DNA of 64,000 nt from Sialis fuliginosa. Its lineage: Eukaryota; Arthropoda; Insecta; Megaloptera; Sialidae. Numbering within the stretch: the stretch's first letter is position 1; every line of letters begins with the position of its first letter. The DNA is taken from NCBI GenBank assembly GCA_961205875.1, contig OY540810.1, forward strand, positions 15,748,001 through 15,812,000, in the 5' to 3' direction. The notes under the pieces were generated by a model, which was not told where the DNA came from, did no database searches, and saw only the letters and a list, made by a program, of their open reading frames with translations. Of this stretch, positions 56,631-64,000 are shown piece after piece. The translations under genes were made by a program, and so were the position numbers.

Positions 56631-57249
56631 GGGTTCCGAAGTACGTACTACGTCGACTTTTTGGAGCCACTTACAGGTGCATTTTTTTAGTTAGAAAAAA
56701 TATAAAAAAGTATCATGTTCTACTAATTAAGATTTTGACACCCAATTTGCCTAAATATAAAAATAAAATATTCTAAGACGCCCCTCCCTATTATTCCAAA
56801 ATTATATTGTTGACTTCAGTATTTGTCGTTGGTAGTCCTACTAAAGCCTCGTTACCAAATTTTTTTCAGATTTTTTGAACCAGCAATTTTTATCTACTGA
56901 TTGATACCCCACACGTCTAGGTATACAATTTATTTTTTTCTAGGATTTGCTTTAAAGCCCCCTGCAGTCGCCATTTTTGATTTAGAAAAAAATAAGAGAA
57001 AGAATCAAATTCCACCGGTTTGGTTATACATTTTAACGTCTAAAAAAAATATTTTTTTTACCTAGCTTTAGTTTCTTAGCGCCCCCTCTGAAAAAAATAT
57101 TTTTTCAACAAATTTGTAAATCTTTTAAGTACCTACATGTTCAGTAAAAATTTCGAGATTCTAGTTTATATAGTTAACGAGATATTTTGCTTTGACTGAA
57201 AAGAATGGAAATACGACAAAGTGCGATTAATAGGGTTTCTTCGGAACCC
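56631..57249. mobile_element. PIF/Harbinger-like MITE, copy 1
   Basis: The ends GGGTTCCGAAG and CTTCGGAACCC are perfect inverted repeats flanked by TAA (56628-56630 and 57250-57252), the 3-bp target duplication typical of PIF/Harbinger. The 619-bp interior has no gene. It aligns along its whole length, in opposite orientation, with 27507-28075. Shared blocks include GGTATACAATTTATTTTTTT, AGCTTTAGTTTCTTAGCGCC and the doublet GTACGTAC near one end. Confidence 0.8.
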
Positions 57250-57252
57250 TAA

Positions 57253-58740
57253 AAAGCAATATTATCAAAGATTCATACCTTTATTTGAAATTGTTATCAA
57301 ACATAAAAATTCGTTTGGCTATACTTTGTAAGCTTACAATAGCTTAAACAAAAACAAGTCATATTTCTAAAATAATATTTGGAGTCCAAATATCGTCTCC
57401 GAGGACGATATAAGGGTTATGTACTTTATCACATAATCATTGTATCATTATCATCACAAAATAATAGAAGCTATTATGAAAAATATACTTTTTTATTATG
57501 ATAAATCAGTTCTCAAGGCAGGAAGAGCATATATAAATATAGGGCCCGGATTTTCTGCGTTGGTCTCAAGTCTACTTGAAAATAAAACATTTGAAAAAAT
57601 AACAAAAAGTGTTAAAAACGATTAAATGATATCCATAACAATGTTTTTAAAAACTGCGAAAAACGTTTTTTGACCGTTTTTCATCCAATCGACTTGAAAT
57701 TTTAACTGTTACTTCTTACAATTAGATAGATTTTACATCGAAGTTCAAACGATTTTTACAATTGGTTAACAGTTACGATTTTTCTAAACAATTTAAGATC
57801 TTTTTTTTTCAAAAACGCGATTTTTTGTGATACAAAATTTGCAAAAATCGATATTTTTTAATAATTGTGTATACTTGGATGGGAAAACTCATGTAAATAA
57901 CGAGATTTTTTTTGTGTTCTGGATATTCATCCATGGAAGTTCTATTTTCCGCAGTGGAGCACATAACAAAAAAGATGCATTCATTGTCAGTGTAGCAACG
58001 CTAAAGTCACCATTTTGTTTTATATTTCATTTAAAATAAAAATTTGTGTGTTTTGAGTCATATAAAATAAACCCTCCAAATTTCATTTGATTGCTTTTTA
58101 CTATTCTAAAAAAAATTCCTAATAAAGTATCATTTTCCAAAATGACGATTAGATGTCGTTTTTTTCAACCCACCCCCTTACAATTACAAATATTATTATA
58201 ATAATAGTATTTTTTTTAAACTAAAACATTTGAAGTTAAATGTTCAAACGAGTAAAATTCCACCATATCCTTCCAAGAAAATCCAACTGATATCCCGTAC
58301 ATCCACTTTAACATCTAATATCAAAATAACAGAATCAGACACTAAAAATAAAAACGAAATCCTCACAGGTAAAATGCACTACTACAAGACACAACATGCA
58401 AAGACATCGCCGTGACTTCTGCATGAATATCCACGAGAGACAAAGCATAATATAAAGAAAAGTGCGAGAACTTAACACATGTCATATTGATATAACGTCT
58501 GATATTCACGAGAAAAGCAGCATCGTTTGAAAAACGACACCTGTACACATGCATACATACGCGTCCTCAACCCTCCAACCATCCATCCCCCCCCCGCATA
58601 CCCTCACACGTTTCTCCTTCAACGTCACATCCTTGTTTCAGTAGTTCAAAACAAATCTACATTTTGTTGCAACCATAAGATACAATATATATTAATATTA
58701 TTCAATAAATTGATACAAGAATAGTGTATATACCTATTTT
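57253..58740. other. AT-rich spacer
   Basis: Frames at 57440, 57827, 58230 and 58527 have no domain. CCATCCATCCCCCCCCCGCA near 58579 is a C-rich run. Confidence 0.5.
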
Positions 58741-58957
58741 TTAGAGTACTTGTATTTAAATATTTAAAAAAAAGTACGTTTTATACTTTTATTATAATGT
58801 TAATGTACTTATACTTAAAAATTATGTTAGATACATATAAATCTATAGTACCTACCTACTTACTTAAATTTTTAATGTATTTACGTACTTTTGTAAAAGT
58901 ACTTGAGTATTTTTTTTAAGTATTATAATATTTTTATTATAGTACTTAAGTACAAAA
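58741..58957. repeat. AGTACTT-rich inverted repeat
   Basis: Left GAGTACTTGTATTTAAATA and right TATAGTACTTAAGTAC enclose repeated AGTAC/GTACT words. Probably a short MITE; no target duplication identified. Confidence 0.45.
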
Positions 58958-59033
58958 AAAGGTTCCGCGATTTTATACCTATTAATCAGAAATGATGATA
59001 TTTAAAAAAATTGTTCTGGACCCTCTTTTTATA

Positions 59034-59845
59034 GGCTGAAAAGTATATTAAAAAAAAAAATTCACTTAATCTATCTTTATATAGGTTTCTTAAAATTCAA
59101 CAAAAATATCTTAGGATCTTTTGATTTTAAACCTTCAGTCACGATATCTATTTTCTAAACTATCGATATAAATAATCTGAAAAAAATTGAGAATGTAGCT
59201 TTAAATTAGTACTTTCAATGAAAAACGAACACTAACAAACATTTTTTGGATCTGTCATACACATAGACTGAAAAGTGTAGGTACTCACATTTTTTTTCAC
59301 TTACCCCATTGAGTGGGGTGTTTTTAGATAGGTCTCTTAAATTCCAACAAAAAATGTTTTTGGACCTTTTTATTTTAACCCTTCAGTCACGATATATTTG
59401 CTTTTAAATGTCATTGTCAGAATACCCCCACCCCTCTAATTACTAAACTATCAATTAAAAAAATCTGATACAATTTCCAGGATGTAGCTTTTAATTAATT
59501 CTTTCAATGAAAATTCTAACGAACACTGTCAAAAAAAATTTGTACCCCCCTGCCATAGACTGAAAAGTGTACTCGCATATTTTTTTTCACTAACCCCAAT
59601 GGGGTCTATAGATAGGTCTCCTAAAATGCAACAAAAAATATTATATGATTTTTTTTATTTTAACTCTTCAATCAAGATATATTTTTTTTTAAATGTCGTT
59701 ATCAGAGCTACCCTCCCCCCTCTAATTTCTAAACAACCAATTCAAAAAATCTGAAAACATTCCAGACTTTAGCTTTTAATTAGTATACTTTGAATGAAAA
59801 TTATAACGAACACTGTAGCAAAAATAGTTTTGAAATTACTCTTTT
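59034..59845 (+). repeat. Three-unit tandem repeat, 232-292-bp units
   Basis: Units begin at GACTGAAAAGTGTA or a variant at 59034, 59266 and 59558. In each the order is: a poly-T stretch ending TTCACT, AGATAGGTCTCTTAAA, CAACAAAAAAT, TTCAGTCACGATAT, CTAAACTATC, AATCTGA, a TGTAGCTTTTAATTA block, CTTTCAATGAAAA, then CGAACACT. Unit lengths differ because the middle CCCCACCCCTCTAATT block is missing from unit 1. After 59845 the next unit decays. Confidence 0.88.
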
Positions 59846-60924
59846 TATAAATCGTTTAAATACATTTTTTTTGCACTTGTACACTGTACACAGCTCTAGT
59901 CTTTCCCTCCTCACTGGTTTTGTATAAAAAATGTTCAAATTGAATAAAAATCACGTGAAATTAAAAAAAGATATATTAATTCTCCATTAAAAAAGTTTAA
60001 ATTAAAAAAACCATAAAAAAACCCAAAATAAAAAAATATTATACTTAATCTCCTCTTCAAACTACACAACTTCTGACTGACAATGAGTATTTTTTATCTG
60101 AAAAAATTTCTTAATTTTCGAAGTAAAAATTACGAAACGTTTTATTTTATCTAAACCAACTCTAAGCCACAGATGATAACATGTTTGGTACCACTGACCC
60201 AACATCCATCTTGATCAACTGTTGAAGCTCATTTTGCAAAGAGTACCTCACATGTGTGTTCTATCAATGCTACATTCAATTAGGTAATACCTTGTAATAA
60301 ATAAAACACAACTTTCTTGTCACTCATCTACATTTGTCTGATGAAACATTAAACTTTTTTTTTATTTCAATACATTTACCTGAATAACTACTTTCTAATT
60401 ATACATGAATATCAGTCTAAATTTACTAAATTAATTGAATACATTTTTAATTTAATAATTATAAAAACACGGAATTGTCGCTATATCAGGGTTTCCAATC
60501 TTTTTGTACCTTAATACATATAAAATACCATTTTGGCGGCGGGCACCATCTATTTTTCAAAGAAAATTTATAGTTGGAAATAGTTTTTTTTTTCATCGGT
60601 TATCTTTTTCTAAAGCGTAGCTTATAAATATGTAGGTATAGTTACATCAGTTTAAATAAAAACACAAATATACGTCCATTTCATTATATATTCATATATA
60701 TTCATATTCAAAGTGTGTACTATTAGTTTAAATATTTATTATTGCATATTAACCTAACAAAAACTAACCAAACCGATTTCGCCTCAATAGATTGTCTTAA
60801 CCAAAGACAGTTCAATTAAATCTTCGTATTATGCATAACTTAAGTACTATATGTTGCAGTTTTAGAAAATAATAACCAAATATACAATAATTATCTATTT
60901 AAAAATATTGAAATTAATAGTACA
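59846..60924. other. AT-rich spacer
   Basis: CAGGGTTTCCAATCTTTTTG at 60488 resembles the hAT-like left end at 23022; GGCGGCGGGCACC follows 45 bp later. No right end found. Confidence 0.4.
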
Positions 60925-61405
60925 CACTTTACACACATTGGCGCTGATCAAATCATACACTTCATGTCACTTGCCATCTGCAAATGCCGGGGATATAATA
61001 GACAAATACCTATTTTATTATGTATATCTATAAGCTTTATTGTACTTTTGGTTAATACGGAGAACATGAGTGACTGCTGGTAGAATTGTCAATAATTACG
61101 TATATAGTTATTTAGAATAGAGTTTAATTTATTTTATTGAATTATTTTAAAACAGTTTATTGCGGCGGAGACTGAATTCCAAGGACAGTTAGAAGTTACC
61201 TATCATTCGAAAATAAAAATAAAATGTAATACCTAAGTATATAAATATGAATATTTAAATTTTAAACACTTTACTCACATTGGAGCTAATCAATATAACA
61301 CTTGCCTATCCATAGAACCGGTTATTTTATGTTCCTAGTGTGGTTCCTAGTGATTTTAGTTTTTTCAAACCGCCGGGGATATAATAGACAAGTACCTATT
61401 TAACA
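60925..61405 (+). repeat. Direct duplication upstream of the tRNA pair
   Basis: CACTTTACACACATTGGCGC (60927) and CACTTTACTCACATTGGAGC (61267) each precede, at a variable distance, GCCGGGGATATAATAGACAA at 60986 and 61372. GTTCCTAGTG is itself doubled at 61331-61352. The area seems prone to local duplication. Confidence 0.7.
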
Positions 61406-61681
61406 TTAACTTCAAAATATTAAAGAACTTCTATTCTATCTTGATTTATATTGTATAAAAACACTCATTCATAATAAAAAAAAAAAAAAAACATAAGTAA
61501 AAACGAATTCAAATATCATACTGATAAGACAACTTTTTTTAACAACAATATTATTGACTATACTATAAATGAATCATAAGTTACACAATATAACACAAGA
61601 AGTGAATGTAAATCGATTAAACTCATTTACATTTTCTCTATGTATCTCATGTGTTCTGTTCGTATGGCTAGAATATATCGT
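61406..61681. other. 5' flank of tRNA-iMet copy 1
   Basis: AT-rich with a poly(A) run (61477-61491). TATGGCTAGAATATATCG immediately precedes the gene and resembles the flank of copy 2. Confidence 0.5.
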
Positions 61682-61753
61682 AGCAGAGTGGCGCAGTGGA
61701 AGCGTGCTGGGCCCATAACCCAGAGGTCCGTAGATCGAAACTACGCTCTGCTA
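61682..61753 (+). tRNA. Initiator tRNA-Met (anticodon CAT), copy 1
   Basis: This 72-nt gene folds into a complete cloverleaf. The acceptor stem is AGCAGAG with CTCTGCT plus discriminator A. The D stem is GCGC/GCGT with one G-U pair. The anticodon stem is CTGGG/CCCAG around loop CCCATAA, with CAT at 61714-61716. The T stem is CGTAG/CTACG around loop ATCGAAA. Features typical of eukaryotic initiator rather than elongator tRNA-Met are the A1-U72 pair, three stacked G-C pairs in the anticodon stem, and A in place of T at T-loop positions 54 and 60. The product carries methionine to the start codon in cytoplasmic translation. Internal pol III promoters are an A box (TGGCGCAGTGG, 61689-61699) and a B box (about 61732-61742). 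No intron is present and CCA is not encoded, as expected for a eukaryote. A second identical copy lies 1086 bp downstream. Confidence 0.97.
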
Positions 61754-61760
61754 ACTGATA

Positions 61761-61764
61761 TTTT
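61761..61764 (+). terminator. Pol III T-run terminator of tRNA-iMet copy 1
   Basis: A TTTT run begins 8 nt after the end of the tRNA. Pol III normally stops at four or more T residues, so this fixes a short 3' trailer. Confidence 0.75.
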
Positions 61765-62479
61765 ATATTTTACTTTTTATTTTAATAAAGTACAAATTTT
61801 TATATTTTACCCCTTTACTTTGCTTATAACCCTTGGTACGTTCTTTTAAACCCAAAATTTTCGATGTTTACCGATTTTATAATAAAAATAAAATAAAAAT
61901 TGCCCTCGCTGACTGACTGACTGGATCTAGAAATATGGAATCTTATAGGTGTCTTTCTTTTATGATGCATAAGGGTTAAAAATGTTACAGGTTAATAGCA
62001 TAACAGCATAAGTGTTATTAGATTTTATAAATTATGCAGATGATCATAAAAACAAATAAAACGAGATCATATTGTTTCGAATAAACCTAACAAAATATCA
62101 GAATTTTATGACTCTTTAAAAAAATTAAAGTTTCATCTTTTAATGAGAAATCAATTTAAAATTATCAAAGTCATTTTACAACGAAACTAACTGTCAAATG
62201 GCATAAGTTAACAAAGAGTCGTTTGACGACAATGTTAAGAATTACAATTAGAAAGTAGATATTTGACATAAAAAATTAAACATAGATAATTATTTTCTTT
62301 GATGATTTTTTTATTCCATCGAGAGTTTAACATCTTTGAACTCTTTTCAACTAAAAATCAGAAATTTCATAAATTTGCTATGAGAGAAATTTCTTATCAT
62401 TTTTTTCTTCATGTGAATGCGAACTCAACCATTGGGGAGGGGGTATAACCACACACAAAAACTCCAAAAATTTAATTTA

Positions 62480-62526
62480 AAATATATAATATTATAATCA
62501 CAAATATATAATATTATAATCACAAA
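62480..62526. repeat. Short direct duplication
   Basis: ATATATAATATTATAATCAC occurs twice in succession between the two tRNA genes. Confidence 0.85.
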
Positions 62527-62587
62527 AAAGGTCATTCTATTCAAAATTGTAATGATAATTTCATATATTTTAAGAACATTGAATATT

Positions 62588-62648
62588 TCGGGGGGGGGGA
62601 GGGGGGGTCCGACCGTACCCCCCTCCCCCCCGTTCCTACGCCACTGGT
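62588..62648. repeat. G-tract / C-tract hairpin ending in a transposon-like terminus
   Basis: G-rich (about 62590-62607) and C-rich (about 62619-62630) tracts face each other, followed by CGTTCCTACGCCACTG. The inverse, CAGTGGCGTAGGAACG, is a typical transposon 5' terminus. The partner end is not found. Lies between the two tRNA genes. Confidence 0.5.
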
Positions 62649-62767
62649 AAGTATAAGTTAAAGTATTCTAATCCGTCAATAGAATCTACCCAATCCTGAT
62701 TAATAAAAAAGGATAAATTGTATTATGTTCCAAGAACAGATGTGTTGGTATGCCTGGAATGAATCGT

Positions 62768-62839
62768 AGCAGAGTGGCGCAGTGGAAGCGTGCTGGGCCC
62801 ATAACCCAGAGGTCCGTAGATCGAAACTACGCTCTGCTA
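62768..62839 (+). tRNA. Initiator tRNA-Met (anticodon CAT), copy 2
   Basis: This 72-nt gene is base-for-base identical to the copy at 61682-61753. It has the same cloverleaf, with anticodon CAT at 62800-62802, A1-U72, GGG/CCC in the anticodon stem and T loop ATCGAAA, so it is a eukaryotic initiator tRNA-Met. The A box is at 62775-62785 and the B box at about 62818-62828. Identity extends slightly beyond the gene: roughly 20 bp of similar 5' flank (GTATG, one changed stretch, then ATCG before the gene) and the 3' flank ACTGATATTTT. This points to a local tandem duplication rather than independent genes. All stems are intact, so both copies are probably expressed. That is inferred from structure only. 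Confidence 0.97.
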
Positions 62840-62846
62840 ACTGATA

Positions 62847-62850
62847 TTTT
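62847..62850 (+). terminator. Pol III T-run terminator of tRNA-iMet copy 2
   Basis: TTTT starts 8 nt after the gene, and a longer T6 run follows at 62853-62858 as a back-up stop. Confidence 0.75.
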
Positions 62851-62858
62851 TATTTTTT

Positions 62859-64000
62859 AAGCATAATACATTAATATCATTTTTATTTTACTTTTTATAC
62901 TAAATTAAGTATTGATTACTATTTCCAACGTTATCAAATATAATTTTACTTCCGTAATTTTATAATATGATACATGTTCGGAATATTTCAAGGCTAACTA
63001 AAAAAACCGTGTTGTATTCAATTGGATATTACTGGTATACATTGGATATTACTTATATTTTCTAAAACATTCATTATTTAAAAAAATGTTTTAGTTAAAG
63101 TTTTTAGAGAAATTATTTTCTAAAATTATTTATCTAATTTAAAAAAAAAATGGTACTATCAGTTACGTTACTATGGCAACCGACTCTATTTTCTTAAATG
63201 ACAACATATCTTTATTATTGATTTTATGAATAGATCTTAATTTTTTGCATACAAACCTGTAAAATTTGAATAAGATTGCAAACGAAAAATTTTGAGAAAA
63301 ATTAGCTTGTATAATTCCAGATATTTAAAATGACACTGAAACTTTTTAAAAAAATGGAGTCTGTAGGATCGCACCAAGATGACATATTAACTATTCAACT
63401 TATTTGTTAAATTATCAATTTTAATTTCTTAATAATAGCCGAAGACGGTCTCGACGGTCTTCGGGCATTAGATAGTCTTAAAGATAATGCAAATGGTGAA
63501 AGCTATATTTTAAAAAATTAACTACAAATTAACCAAGTAAGCCTTGAAAAATTACTGAAACTCGTAAAGCATTTTCTTCATATTTGCGATTCAAAATCTT
63601 AACCTCCATGTATAATATTTATAAATCATATAAAAAGTACGAGAAAATTTCAAGTGCTGGAATACAAATAAAAATTCGGTCTGGCAGCACGATAGGGAAT
63701 TGGGGAGGGGTAGTGAGGAGGGGTCGCAACACAGACAGGCGGTAGACAGAATTAAATCATTGAAGTGACACAGTATTACTTGTAACCTGCCAGTGACATG
63801 TTTGTGCATCGCTAAAAGACGCTACAGCTTTTTAAATTAAACGAAATACGACGCGGGCGTCGCGATTCAATATTTTTGTCATAAAATTTAATCCGTTAAG
63901 GTTATTGGCCTAGCAACTCTTTAGTTGTGAACTATCCGTATTTTTTTTAATTAAAAAAAAGATTTGATTTCGAAAAATTTAGTTTATAATTTATATGCAG
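62859..64000. other. AT-rich spacer to the window end
   Basis: Contains the 63439 hairpin. 63675-63755 is GC-richer (GGGAATTGGGGAGGGGTAGT) and gives a chance minus-strand frame (63591-63809) with no domain. Confidence 0.55.
63439..63464. repeat. 8-bp hairpin with GC-rich stem
   Basis: CCGAAGAC and GTCTTCGG flank the 10-nt loop GGTCTCGACG. There is no T-run after it, so a terminator is unlikely. Confidence 0.7.

Larger units (their letters stand above)
61765..62767. other. Spacer between the two tRNA-iMet genes
   Basis: AT-rich, with a short (GACT)n run at 61907-61922, the 22-nt direct duplication and the G/C hairpin. No gene. Confidence 0.6.

Noticed and set aside
61640-61849. 69-codon plus-strand frame covering tRNA-iMet copy 1
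   Set aside because: It translates the tRNA gene and AT-rich flank; the cloverleaf explains the DNA.
63439-63464. Rho-independent-type terminator
   Set aside because: No T-run follows and the context is eukaryotic.

Overview
The window is strongly AT-rich animal DNA, most probably from an arthropod and plausibly an insect. Supporting signs are a eukaryotic initiator tRNA with internal pol III promoters, a mariner transposase relic, a non-LTR retrotransposon end, Helitron, hAT-like and PIF/Harbinger-like non-autonomous elements, and a short CCTAA run (the insect-type telomere unit). Nothing in the sequence resolves the order or species. I find no intact protein-coding gene: no open frame exceeds 117 codons, and the frames that exist look like chance frames or transposon debris. 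The segment reads as intergenic or long-intron sequence built largely from decayed mobile elements.

Layout. 0-3 kb: AT-rich spacer, then a large inverted repeat (1951-2692) with hammerhead-ribozyme-like cores, as known from Penelope-like retroelements. 3-9.3 kb: spacer, copies of an abundant interspersed repeat (called family A here), a cluster of AGATCT palindromes, and a possible promoter near 5.95 kb. 9.3-11.2 kb: nested transposons containing a broken mariner transposase. 11.2-17 kb: foldback repeats, one non-LTR retrotransposon 3' end, and a hAT-like MITE with a perfect 8-bp target duplication. 17-23 kb: a GC-rich islet with a CTCF-like site, a 17-nt minisatellite, a full-length Helitron and a second Helitron 3' end. 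23-24.2 kb: a hAT-like element interrupted by a foldback element. 24-42.5 kb: mostly spacer, one of two PIF/Harbinger-like MITEs (27.5 kb), a ~0.7 kb foldback element, copies of repeat families A and B, and a TAA-flanked element carrying a family B copy. 42.5-47 kb: less repetitive, with two possible 5' exons. 47-56 kb: microsatellites, hammerhead-like inverted repeats (50.3 kb), degenerate ~130-bp repeats leading to a Helitron 3' end, and a 1.9-kb hAT-like element with perfect 8-bp target duplications. 56-60 kb: a possible first exon, the second PIF/Harbinger-like MITE and a three-unit tandem repeat. 60.9-63 kb: two identical initiator tRNA-Met genes, the only confidently functional genes here.

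The genes do not form an operon or pathway. The functional content is the tRNA pair, which supplies initiator tRNA for translation, plus unproven exon and regulatory candidates. The main interest is in transposon architecture: hammerhead-like inverted repeats, three nested insertions whose order can be read, and several short tandem repeat systems inside mobile elements.
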